Below are positions 36,501 to 43,233 of a stretch of 64,000 nucleotides of DNA, in pieces. The translations under genes were made by a program, and so were the position numbers. Where the stretch lies: contig CAJTPV010000003.1 in the NCBI GenBank assembly GCA_910578505.1, positions 1 through 64,000 on the forward strand. The letters are read 5' to 3'. Every line of letters starts with the position of its first letter. The stretch's first letter is position 1. Source of the DNA: an uncultured Oscillospiraceae bacterium. Lineage in GTDB: Bacteria; Bacillota; Clostridia; Oscillospirales; Oscillospiraceae. Under the pieces are notes generated by a model, which was given only the letters and a program-made list of their open reading frames with translations, made no database searches and had not been told where the DNA came from.

Positions 36501-37481
36501 CCGCTGGACGACAGGGACACCATGAGCCTGTTTACCACCAGCAAGGTGCTGGGCTATGAGAACGATGAAATCCTGGGGCCTACCGGCGCGGTAGCTATTC
36601 CGGAGTTCAATACCAAATTTACCCGGCAGATGCTGGTGGACACCCAGCCGAAGGACTTCAACACACTGGTGCGCCTGTCCGGCTTCTCCCACGGGACGGA
36701 CGTGTGGCTGGGAAACGCCCGTGAGCTGATTGTGAACGGTACCGCCTCTGTTGCAGAGACGGTAGGGTGCCGCGACGACATCATGCTGTACCTGATTTCT
36801 AAAGGCCTGGACCCGAAGATGAGCTTCAAGATTATGGAGTCCGTGCGGAAGGGGAAGGTGAAGAAGGGCGGCTTTGAGGAGGGATGGGAGGAGGCCATGC
36901 GGCAGCACGACGTTCCGGACTGGTATATCCAGTCTCTGGCGAAGATCGGCTACCTGTTTCCCAAGGCCCACGCGGTGGCCTATGTGATGATGGCCTTCCG
37001 GATTGCGTGGTTTAAGGTCCACAAGCCGCTGGCGTTCTATGCCGCCTTTTTTTCCATCCGGGCAAAGGCCTTTGACGCGGAGTTCTGCTGCGCGGGGCTG
37101 GAGGCTGTGAAGAAAAAGGTTCTGGAGATTTGGAACAACAAGGACGCGGCTGCTGTGGAGCAGGATTTGGCGGTAACGCTGGAGGTCTGCTATGAGTTCT
37201 ATCTGCGGGGCTTCCGGTTCGAGACCATCAATATCTATGAGTCTGAGGCCACCAGATTTGTCATCAAGGGAGATGCCTTGATTCCCCCATTTACCGCTGT
37301 GCGCGGGCTGGGGGAAACAGCGGCGCTGGATACCGTGGAAAAGCGAAAGGGGAAGGAGTTCGTTTCCATTGAGGAATTTTCCATGTGCTGCAATAAGCTG
37401 TCCAAGACGCATATCGACCAGCTGAAAAAACTGGGCACCTTTGCAGGACTGGCGGATACCAGCCAGATAACATTTTTCTGA
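33510..37481 (+). CDS. polC: DNA polymerase III alpha subunit, PolC type
   Basis: Main replicative polymerase of low-GC Gram-positives. Order in the 1323-residue chain: N-terminal domain, OB domain (about 95-195), split PHP domain starting RVELHAHTTFSN, DEDD proofreading exonuclease (FDIETTG, F308; D309 and E311 catalytic), then the polymerase with a zinc-binding CPQCKNSEFI...CPVCGTRY region and palm motif PDIDL (D848, D850). It is about 110 residues shorter than Bacillus PolC, mostly at the N terminus; the palm and exonuclease residues are intact. RBS AAGAGG; last gene of the pyrH operon. Confidence 0.96.
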   Translation: MAQKIPFFDLFHSLPLERDLRAQLGGAYLTAVELEQGKRSLSAALTVRADLKDGRETLAAAIQAAYQLNEVHLHQTVEIPKQDVSGKKKAGGGDVIMGGVIKGQVQPLEGLNPKMGNVVVAGKVFSSDFRETRRPGVFLLTFDITDFHTSIRVVKLMQKEEKSALKKDIKPGMWLKVQGYVKLSRDGDLVLEPKNINTYPHETRQDTAPVKRVELHAHTTFSNMDALCSLSPKAGPDSNLVKRAESWGHPAIAITDHGVVQGFPDAWHSAGEIKLLYGMEGYFINNVDDRIVVHGDKEFSFTDEFVAFDIETTGLFVKYDAITEIAAAVICNGEVVDQFQTFVDPGRHLEAENIAMTGITDAMLVGAPKPAEALASFLKFVGDRPLVAHNAEFDIGFIRKGCREAGLEFNPTYLDTLVLAQNLLPELNKHKLDIVAEHLGLPAFRHHRAGDDAATCGLFLPHFFKRLEEELDVHSVQAINPAMPPLRKKSRVRRKPKHIILLAQNKVGLKNLYQLVSMSNLKYFKRFPLIPKDELLAHREGLIIGGACEAGELFQAILERRDWEELKRIAGFYDYLEIQPVCNNMFHIREGHVKDEEELRELNRTVVELGEQTGKPVCATGDVHFMDPEDEIYRHILLDTKKFADCDFPLPIYFRTTDEMLKEFSYLGEEKALEVVVTNTRAIADQVETFDLLPKNLFPPRLENSEEDLNRLVWEKVHELYGEDPPKLIVDRLDVELGGILGKYDVVYMSAQKLVQRSLENGYLVGSRGSVGSSLAAYMSGITEVNALPPHYRCPQCKNSEFITDGSYGCGADMPDKDCPVCGTRYVKDGFDIPFETFLGFGGGKVPDIDLNFSGEYQARAHRHAIEMFGETQVFRAGTIGTVKDKIAYGFVKKYLEARGLNPGPAEENRLMLGCVGVKRTTGQHPGGLVVVPDDLDVEDFCPVQHPADAEDSDIITTHFEYHCMEDNLLKLDMLGHDDPSMVRMMEDLTGVNARQIPLDDRDTMSLFTTSKVLGYENDEILGPTGAVAIPEFNTKFTRQMLVDTQPKDFNTLVRLSGFSHGTDVWLGNARELIVNGTASVAETVGCRDDIMLYLISKGLDPKMSFKIMESVRKGKVKKGGFEEGWEEAMRQHDVPDWYIQSLAKIGYLFPKAHAVAYVMMAFRIAWFKVHKPLAFYAAFFSIRAKAFDAEFCCAGLEAVKKKVLEIWNNKDAAAVEQDLAVTLEVCYEFYLRGFRFETINIYESEATRFVIKGDALIPPFTAVRGLGETAALDTVEKRKGKEFVSIEEFSMCCNKLSKTHIDQLKKLGTFAGLADTSQITFF

Positions 37482-37508
37482 TATCGCGCCAAAAGGCTCG
37501 GTATAAAC

Positions 37509-37622
37509 GACAAGGATAAAAACGCAACGCACATCTCTGACAGGATGTGCCAGAGCCGGTAGGTAGCCCGGCCGTCTCGTCCGATTGGCGAGGTAAGTAA
37601 CCTGCCCCTCCCGGGTTGTCCA
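37509..37622 (+). ncRNA. Candidate yjdF riboswitch
   Basis: The leader of a yjdF gene forms a closed multistem structure. An outer pair GACAA (37509-37513) / TTGTC (about 37616-37620) encloses GCACATC/GATGTGC, a CCGG/CCGG stem around GTAGGTAG, CTCG/CGAG, and a GGTAAGTAACC element. The yjdF motif is a known azaaromatic-sensing riboswitch class found in front of this gene. Assignment rests on gene context and visible pairing, not a covariance search. A TATAAA -10-like box lies at 37502-37507. Confidence 0.72.
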
Positions 37623-37657
37623 TTCTTTGTCCATAACACATTTCAGGAGGGAACGTT

Positions 37658-38074
37658 ATGGATACGGAGAGCGGAAAACTGACGGTATTTTTCGAGGGAC
37701 CTTTCTGGGTCGGCGTTTTTGAGCGGATATCGGGCGGCAAACTGTCTGTGTGCAAGGTCACGTTTGGTGCGGAGCCGAAGGATTACGAGGTTTTGGCTTT
37801 CATCCTTACGCATTACTATGAGCTGAAGTTCAGCGGGGCCCTTGAAACAGAAGTGAAGCATATTGCTGATAATCCCAAGCGCAGACAGCGCAGCGCCAGA
37901 AAGCAGCTGCAGTCTCCGGGGATCGGAACCAAATCGCAGCAGGCACTGCAGATGCAGCGGGAGGCGATAAAAAAACAGAGAAGACAAATCAGCAAAGAAC
38001 AGCAGGAAGCAGAAAAACAGCGCAAGTTCGATTTAAAACAGGAAAAGCGAAAAGCCAAGCATAGAGGTCATTGA
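37658..38074 (+). CDS. yjdF: YjdF-family protein (DUF2992)
   Basis: The 138-residue protein begins with a compact beta-rich domain (TVFFEGPFWVGVFERISGGK) typical of YjdF, then a very basic helical tail rich in Lys, Arg and Gln (about residues 68-138). The function is unknown; regulation by an azaaromatic-binding riboswitch suggests a role in coping with, or modifying, such compounds. RBS is CAGGAGGGAACGTT. A coding-like in-frame remnant follows the stop (38075-38146). Confidence 0.88.
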   Translation: MDTESGKLTVFFEGPFWVGVFERISGGKLSVCKVTFGAEPKDYEVLAFILTHYYELKFSGALETEVKHIADNPKRRQRSARKQLQSPGIGTKSQQALQMQREAIKKQRRQISKEQQEAEKQRKFDLKQEKRKAKHRGH

Positions 38075-38146
38075 CCGCTGCGTGCGCTGTCGGAGGCCGT
38101 GGGCTATCCGTTTATTACCCGCCTCTATCATCCGGAGCAGGCGTGA
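38075..38146 (+). pseudogene. Possible 3' remnant of a decayed gene
   Basis: Directly after the yjdF stop, the same frame reads 23 coding-like codons ending ALSEAVGYPFITRLYHPEQA and a TGA, with high-GC third positions and no start codon or ribosome site. It looks like the tail of a lost gene; the family is not recognised. Confidence 0.35.
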
Positions 38147-38167
38147 AATAAAATCTGAAAATCCCCA

Positions 38168-38196
38168 TTGACAAATCCTGTTTTTCCCGCTATACT
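38168..38196 (+). promoter_or_regulatory. Promoter of T-box operon
   Basis: Consensus TTGACA (38168-38173), 17 bases, TATACT (38191-38196). The transcript should start near 38203. Confidence 0.9.
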
Positions 38197-38203
38197 ACCC
38201 TCT

Positions 38204-38488
38204 GACAACGCGATGACGGGAAAAAGTAGCGCGGCTGGACCCTGCCTAGAGAACCCCTGGACGGTGAAAAGGGGAGAGGGCGGCGGCGTGAATACATCCC
38301 CGAGCAGCGGACCGAAGTAAGCAGTAGGCTCCGCCGTGCGCGCCCGATACAGCGCAGGGAGTCCGCCGTGGACTTCATAAGGCCGTTCCCCGCGAGGGGG
38401 CGGTGAACCAGAGGTGGTACCGCGATTGATCGCCCTCTGTCCGCTTTCGCTTACAGACGGAAAGCTCAGGACAGGGGGTGTTTTTTTG
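38204..38488 (+). ncRNA. Tyrosine T-box leader
   Basis: A tRNA-sensing leader that lets transcription continue when tRNA-Tyr is uncharged. Stem I has the usual GATGACGGGAAAAAGTA start and AGAGAACCCC...GGTGAAAAGGGG loop elements. The specifier loop reads GAA-TAC-A (TAC at 38293-38295), the tyrosine codon. The T-box AGAGGTGGTACCGCG is at 38410-38424; its TGGT bulge would pair an acceptor end with discriminator A, as in tRNA-Tyr. The terminator alternative is CCCTCTGTCC (38433-38442) with GGACAGGGGG (38469-38478), then T8. tyrS being in the same operon independently supports the specificity. Confidence 0.93.
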
Positions 38489-38506
38489 CAGCGACAGGAG
38501 TCAGAT

Positions 38507-39358
38507 TTGCGGCAGCGCCGGTTGGGAACGCTGTATGTCTTTATTGCCGCTGTATTGTACAGTATCGGCGGGCTGTGCATCAAGATCATTCCGTGGAATG
38601 GTATGAGCATCAACAGCGCCCGGAATATTGTGGCTTTGATGGTGGTGGGCGGATACCTGCTTATCAGCCGCCACAGGCCCCGCTTCAACCGCTGGATTGC
38701 GTTGGGCATGGTCAGTGTGTGCGGCACCAATGTGCTGTTTTCCCTGGCGAACAAGCTGACTACTGCGGCCAATACCATTGTACTGCAGTTCACCGCGCCG
38801 ATATTTGTGATTCTTCTGGGTATCCTGTTTTGGAAGAAGCGGCCGGAGAGGCTGGATATCATGGCATGTGTGCTGGTCCTGCTGGGCGTGATATGCTTTT
38901 TTGTGGAGAGCCTGGAGGCGGGCGGAATGCTGGGCAATGTGCTGGCGCTGATTTCCGGCCTCTCATACGCCGGCGTATTTCTGCTCAATGATCTGCCCGA
39001 TGCGGACCCCATCTCATCTGTGTTCTGGGGCGATGCGCTGAGCGTGCTCCTGGGATTCCCATTCCTGCTGCGGGAAACGGTGTTTACGCCGGAGGCGATG
39101 ACCAGCGTAGTGGTTCTGGGTGCGTTCCAGGTGGGGCTGGCCTATGTATTGATGTGCGTCGGCCTGCGGACCACGCCGGCGGTGACAGCATCGCTGATCT
39201 CAGGAATCGAGCCGGTGCTGAATCCAATTCTGGTGGCGCTGTTCTACCAGGAGACCATTGGGCCGCTGTCCCTGGCAGGGGCGGTCATCGTGGTTTTATC
39301 GGTGGTAGGATACAACGTGATCCGCGGACGCCGGGCGGCAGAGCCAGCAATGCAATAA
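38507..39358 (+). CDS. EamA/DMT-family transporter
   Basis: A roughly 283-residue membrane protein with about ten hydrophobic segments in two EamA halves (LYVFIAAVLYSIGGLCIKI near the start; the second half ends LSLAGAVIVVLSVVGYNVI). Members export amino acids and other metabolites. The start is probably TTG at 38507, behind ACAGGAG (38494-38500), which places translation just after the T-box terminator. Another TTG at 38486 overlaps the terminator T run. Control by a tyrosine T-box with tyrS implies a role in tyrosine or aromatic amino acid transport; this is an inference. Confidence 0.85.
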   Translation: MRQRRLGTLYVFIAAVLYSIGGLCIKIIPWNGMSINSARNIVALMVVGGYLLISRHRPRFNRWIALGMVSVCGTNVLFSLANKLTTAANTIVLQFTAPIFVILLGILFWKKRPERLDIMACVLVLLGVICFFVESLEAGGMLGNVLALISGLSYAGVFLLNDLPDADPISSVFWGDALSVLLGFPFLLRETVFTPEAMTSVVVLGAFQVGLAYVLMCVGLRTTPAVTASLISGIEPVLNPILVALFYQETIGPLSLAGAVIVVLSVVGYNVIRGRRAAEPAMQ

Positions 39359-39391
39359 TTATTAAATCTAAACTTGTGAGGAGATATATCT

Positions 39392-40618
39392 ATGCAGCTT
39401 TATGAAGAATTAGTGGCTCGCGGGCTTATCGCCCAGGTCACCAACGAGGACGAAATCCGCGAGATGATAAATGCCGGGAAGGCCACCTTTTATATCGGCT
39501 TTGACTGTACGGCGGACAGCCTGACCGCCGGCCACTTTATGGCCTTGACGCTGATGAAGCGCCTGCAGATGGCCGGCAACAAGCCCATTGCCCTGATTGG
39601 CGGCGGCACCACCATGATTGGCGACCCCTCCGGACGCACAGATATGCGCAAGATGCTGACCAAGGAGGACATCGACCATAACGCCGAGTGCTTCAAGCGG
39701 CAGATGGAGCGCTTTATCGAATTCGGCGAGGGCAAAGCCCAGATGGTCAACAACGCCGACTGGCTGTTGGGGCTGAACTATGTAGAGCTTTTGCGGGAGG
39801 TCGGAGCCTGCTTCTCTGTCAACAACATGCTGCGGGCGGACTGCTATAAGCAGCGGATGGAGAAGGGGCTGAGCTTCCTGGAGTTCAACTACATGATTAT
39901 GCAGTCCTACGACTTTTACCACCTGTTCCAGCACTACAACTGCAACATGCAGTTTGGCGGAAACGACCAATGGTCCAACATGCTGGGCGGCACGGAGCTG
40001 ATTCGCCGGAAGCTGGGGAAGGACGCCCACGCCATGACCATTACGCTGCTGACGGATTCCCAGGGCAACAAGATGGGGAAAACCGCCGGCAACGCCGTAT
40101 GGCTGGACGCCAACAAAACCAGCCCCTACGATTTCTACCAGTACTGGCGGAACGTAGAGGACGCGGACGTGATGAAGTGTATCCGCATGCTGACCTTCCT
40201 GCCCCTGGAGCAGATCGATGAAATGGATGACTGGACGGGCAGCCAGCTCAATCAGGCGAAAGAGGTACTGGCCTGGGAGCTGACCAGCATGGTCCACGGC
40301 GAGGAGGAGGCCAACAAGGCCAGGGAATCGGCCAGGGCCTTGTTCGGCGGCGGCGGGGACCGGTCGGATATGCCCACCACCACGCTGGCTGCGGAGCAGT
40401 TTGAGGATGGACTGATCGGCGTGCTGAATCTGCTGACGGCCTGCGGCCTTGCCGCCTCCAAGGGCGAAGCCCGGCGTCTGGTGCAGCAGGGGGGCGTGTC
40501 TGTCAACGGTGAGAAGGTGACGGACATTGACCAAAAGTTCTCCCGTGAGCTTTTTGGCGGGGAAGGCGTGTTGATCAAGAAGGGAAAAAAGGTCTTCCAC
40601 CAGGCAGTGCTGGGGTGA
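39392..40618 (+). CDS. tyrS: Tyrosyl-tRNA synthetase
   Basis: Class I synthetase charging tRNA-Tyr. The 408-residue protein has FDCTADSLTAGHF (the HIGH-equivalent with H48), the tyrosine and tRNA-binding FNYMIMQSYDFYHLF region, and the KMSKS-equivalent KMGKT at 227-231. A C-terminal S4 domain starts near GLAASKGEARRLVQQGG. RBS is GTGAGGAGATATATCT. It is second in the T-box operon behind the DMT transporter, and a hairpin follows the stop. Confidence 0.97.
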   Translation: MQLYEELVARGLIAQVTNEDEIREMINAGKATFYIGFDCTADSLTAGHFMALTLMKRLQMAGNKPIALIGGGTTMIGDPSGRTDMRKMLTKEDIDHNAECFKRQMERFIEFGEGKAQMVNNADWLLGLNYVELLREVGACFSVNNMLRADCYKQRMEKGLSFLEFNYMIMQSYDFYHLFQHYNCNMQFGGNDQWSNMLGGTELIRRKLGKDAHAMTITLLTDSQGNKMGKTAGNAVWLDANKTSPYDFYQYWRNVEDADVMKCIRMLTFLPLEQIDEMDDWTGSQLNQAKEVLAWELTSMVHGEEEANKARESARALFGGGGDRSDMPTTTLAAEQFEDGLIGVLNLLTACGLAASKGEARRLVQQGGVSVNGEKVTDIDQKFSRELFGGEGVLIKKGKKVFHQAVLG

Positions 40619-40639
40619 TTTTTGAATAGAGAACAAAAA

Positions 40640-40675
40640 GAGGGCTGTCCTGAAAAGGGCAGTCCTCGAAATTTT
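40640..40675 (+). terminator. tyrS terminator
   Basis: GAGGGCTGTCC (40640-40650) pairs with GGGCAGTCCTC (40657-40667) with two G-U pairs, followed by GAAATTTT. Confidence 0.65.
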
Positions 40676-40700
40676 CCACGCGGATCAGAACCTCCTGCAT

Positions 40701-40841
40701 CTGGTGGCTATGCAGCGTATCCACCAGAAAAAACTGGTGGGCACGTTATAGCAATCAGCCTGCGTTTGAACATTGTTACAGACTATAGAATAGATGGGGA
40801 GCGCCACACACCCCTTCCGCATATACTGTGCAGAAGGGGTG
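40701..40841 (+). promoter_or_regulatory. Structured leader before amidase gene
   Basis: CCACCAG (40721-40727) can pair either with CTGGTGG at 40701-40707 or with CTGGTGG at 40734-40740, two mutually exclusive hairpins. Further on, CACCCCTTC (40809-40817) pairs with GAAGGGGTG (40833-40841), closing on an inner GCA/TGC and burying an AGAAGGGG ribosome-site-like run. This looks regulatory, of unknown class; no confident promoter was found. Confidence 0.4.
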
Positions 40842-40876
40842 ATTTTCTCTTGAATGAGGCAAAGGGGATCAGGCTG

Positions 40877-41377
40877 ATGGCCTATTATGACCGGGGAGCG
40901 GCGGTGCGGTATGCGCGGCGGTGGGCGTATGGCCGGAATCCGGCTTTCTATGATTACGAAAAAATTGGCGGCGACTGCACCAACTTTGCGTCCCAATGCG
41001 TGTATGCGGGCAGCGGCGTAATGAATTATACAAAGGATTTAGGGTGGTACTATATCAACGCCAACAATAAGGCCCCCGCATGGACGGGGGTTGAATACTT
41101 TTATAACTTTATGACCAGGGAAGATGCAACGCCTGGTCCTGTTGCTGTAACAGCGTCCATCAGCCAGGTGATGCCCGGCGATGTGGTGCAGATGTCCTTT
41201 GACGGCACGGCGTGGAATCACTCGCCGGTAGTCGTAGCACTGCTGCGGTGGCCAGCCCGTCAGCCAAGTGATGTGTTGATTGCCGCCCACAGCTATGATG
41301 CCTACAACCGCCCTTTAAATACATATCAATACCAGGGCATACGGTTCCTGCACTTTACCGGGGTCAGACCGGAATAG
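40877..41377 (+). CDS. Amidase-domain protein (Amidase_6, NlpC/P60-like)
   Basis: The 166-residue protein matches the putative amidase domain of Clostridia: MAYYDRGAAVRYARRWA, the catalytic-type GGDCTNFASQC (Cys34) and WNHSPVVVA with the histidine, ending in a HSYDAYNRPL segment. It probably hydrolyses an amide bond in peptidoglycan or a peptide, although no signal peptide is visible, so location is unclear. The ATG at 40877 is preferred; TTG at 40850, behind AGAAGGGG in a hairpin, is an alternative that adds nine residues. The frame is open far upstream but not coding-like. Confidence 0.75.
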   Translation: MAYYDRGAAVRYARRWAYGRNPAFYDYEKIGGDCTNFASQCVYAGSGVMNYTKDLGWYYINANNKAPAWTGVEYFYNFMTREDATPGPVAVTASISQVMPGDVVQMSFDGTAWNHSPVVVALLRWPARQPSDVLIAAHSYDAYNRPLNTYQYQGIRFLHFTGVRPE

Positions 41378-41431
41378 AGCGGGCACATGATGGGGTATGG
41401 ACTGCCGGAAAGACGGCGCCATACCCCGGTT

Positions 41432-41920
41432 TCAGATGGACAGATCCAGCTGCATATAGAGCAAATCGTTCATTGGGCTGTTGTTGTAGCTGGGGATCTC
41501 ATAAAAGCCAAAGCCTTGATACATGCTAATGGCAGCGCGGAGAAAGGGGAAGGTATCCAGCAGCATGTGCCGGTATCCGATTGCCCGCGCATCTGCAATG
41601 GTTCTCTCTGCCAGGGCGTTCCCGATTTTTCTCCCGCGAAAAGCCGGCCGGACATACAGCCGCTTCATTTCACAGCGCCCGGCGTCAAATCTCCGCAGGC
41701 CAATACATCCCGCCGCTGCGCCATTCCAGCGGGCCAGATACAATCTCCCATCAGGCCCGCCATATTTGGCCTCCAGATGCTGCAGCTCATCCTCGTAGTT
41801 CTGCAGCTCCAAATACTGCCGGAAGCCGGGGCTGCTCTGTATCAGCATCTCCGTATATTCCGCAAATAATGCGCCAATCTCATGGGGCGCGTCATAGGCG
41901 GGCGCTATTGTCAGGCTCAT
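41432..41920 (-). CDS. GNAT-family N-acetyltransferase
   Basis: A 162-residue single-domain acetyltransferase. The central beta strand CEMKRLYVRPAFRG is followed by the acetyl-CoA pyrophosphate loop RGRKIGNAL (about 95-103) and the late strand YQGFGFYEIP. The substrate is unknown. The start overlaps the recombinase stop by 4 bases (ATGA), so expression is coupled to it. No clear terminator follows before the convergent amidase gene. Confidence 0.9.
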   Translation of the reverse strand: MSLTIAPAYDAPHEIGALFAEYTEMLIQSSPGFRQYLELQNYEDELQHLEAKYGGPDGRLYLARWNGAAAGCIGLRRFDAGRCEMKRLYVRPAFRGRKIGNALAERTIADARAIGYRHMLLDTFPFLRAAISMYQGFGFYEIPSYNNSPMNDLLYMQLDLSI

Positions 41921-42918
41921 TTTTTCACTTTGACCTTTCCCAACGGGTTGGCCCTTGCAGCGACGCGCAGGGCTTCGTTGTCAATGTGGGTATAAATCTC
42001 CGTTGTGTTTAAGTGCTCGTGTCCCAGGACCTCCTGCACAGCCTTGACATCCACGCCGTTCTGCAGCATCAGGGTAGCGGCGGTGTGGCGGAGCTTGTGG
42101 GAGGAGTACTGGGTGCTGTCCAGGCCGGCCTGGCTGAGGTGCTTTTTCACCAGCGCATGGACATTGGAGCGGCTGATTCTCTGGTTCCGTGTGGACAGAA
42201 ACAGGGCATTTTCATCCCTGTCGCTGATGGGGCGGCGCACGGCCAGGTATTGCGCAAGAGCGTCCTTGCAGGCGTCGTTGAGATAGACAATACGTACCTT
42301 GCTGCCTTTGCCCAGTACCCGCAGAGCATCATCCTGTATATCGCTGAGATTCAGGCCGATCAGCTCAGAGATTCGCAGACCGCAGTTGAGAAAAAGTGTC
42401 AGAATGCAGTAGTCGCGCTCCCGGTTCGCGCCGTCCACACTGTTGAGAAGCTCCAAGCTCTCATCCAGCGTAAGATATTTGGGCAACGTTTTCTTTAATT
42501 TTGGCGAATCCATATCTTTTATGGGGTTATCATCCAATAAGTGGACCTTTTTTGTCAGATAATTGAAAAAGGAGCGCAAAGTTGCGATTTTTCTGGCGCG
42601 GGTCGTTGCGGATAATCCGTATTCTGTCCGGCGGCTGTTAGGCTGCTGCGCACGGTCCCGGCTGAGAAATGTGAGATAGCCATAGATATCTGTCAGCGAA
42701 ATGGTGCGGATAAAATCTATGTCCACATCCATGATGGAGATTTCTTCCCAGGACTGATCCCGCAGGGACGAGTCGCGGGTCCGCTTCATGTAACGGAAAA
42801 AATTTCGCAGGTCCAGAAAATATTCGTCTACGGTTTTCTGCGAATGGGCCTTGATGGTTTCGTGGTAGGATAGAAAGTCGCAGAGAATCTGCGGCGATTG
42901 GTCACGGTAGTTGATCAT
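41917..42918 (-). CDS. Tyrosine recombinase, XerC/XerD-like
   Basis: The 333-residue protein has an N-terminal SAM-like core-binding domain (about 10-125) and a catalytic domain with the full set: R182 (CGLRISEL), a lysine in the GKGSKVR hairpin, HKLRH (H274, R277), LGHEH (H300) and nucleophile Y309. It resembles chromosomal XerC/D more than phage integrases. No ribosome site is visible: the ATG is 6 bases after a short coding-like frame on the same strand. A perfect AT-rich palindrome lies about 80 bases upstream. Confidence 0.88.
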   Translation of the reverse strand: MINYRDQSPQILCDFLSYHETIKAHSQKTVDEYFLDLRNFFRYMKRTRDSSLRDQSWEEISIMDVDIDFIRTISLTDIYGYLTFLSRDRAQQPNSRRTEYGLSATTRARKIATLRSFFNYLTKKVHLLDDNPIKDMDSPKLKKTLPKYLTLDESLELLNSVDGANRERDYCILTLFLNCGLRISELIGLNLSDIQDDALRVLGKGSKVRIVYLNDACKDALAQYLAVRRPISDRDENALFLSTRNQRISRSNVHALVKKHLSQAGLDSTQYSSHKLRHTAATLMLQNGVDVKAVQEVLGHEHLNTTEIYTHIDNEALRVAARANPLGKVKVKK

Positions 42919-42998
42919 AAGACTTTATAGGATATACGGCGCGGCCAGGGCGTCCAGAGCAGCCTCTGCGTGCAGAATAGGCGTTTTCCCCTCCCCTG

Positions 42999-43028
42999 AA
43001 TTAAACAAAATTTTTATTTTGTTTAATT
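42999..43028. repeat. 30-bp AT palindrome upstream of the recombinase gene
   Basis: AATTAAACAAAAT (42999-43011) and ATTTTGTTTAATT (43016-43028) are perfect 13-bp arms around TTTT, pure AT except two C/G pairs, in a GC-rich genome. It could be an operator, a terminator-like hairpin or a recombination site; it does not match the dif consensus. The rest of 42919-43170 shows no gene except a possible short peptide (see findings). Confidence 0.6.
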
Positions 43029-43164
43029 GCTATATATCCCTGTTTGCCTCCCCTCCTGGTGTCATCCTGGCTATTATAGCACATCTGTGAATCGCCAACA
43101 AGAAAAATGTGGATCCCGGTCGCAGAAATTTTTGATGGCGCGCTGGTGGACGCGCCGCTCATTT

Positions 43165-43209
43165 AAAAATAGAGAACGGACAGTCCCATTCTCTGGGGAT
43201 TGTCCGTTC
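43165..43209 (-). terminator. Terminator of the eCIS-core gene
   Basis: On the minus strand, GAACGGACAATCCCC (43209-43195) pairs with GGGACTGTCCGTTC (43187-43174), followed by TCTATTTTT. Confidence 0.85.
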
Positions 43210-43233
43210 CCACGCCGTTTTTTCCAGTAGACA

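Noticed and set aside
34002..37634. Very long open frame on the minus strand (over 1200 codons) opposite polC
   Set aside because: Antisense shadow of polC with no ribosome site, no recognisable domain and a Leu/His/Gln/Arg-rich translation.
42999..43028. AT palindrome as the chromosome dimer-resolution (dif) site
   Set aside because: Its arms do not resemble the Bacillota dif consensus and it is symmetric, without the two distinct half sites.
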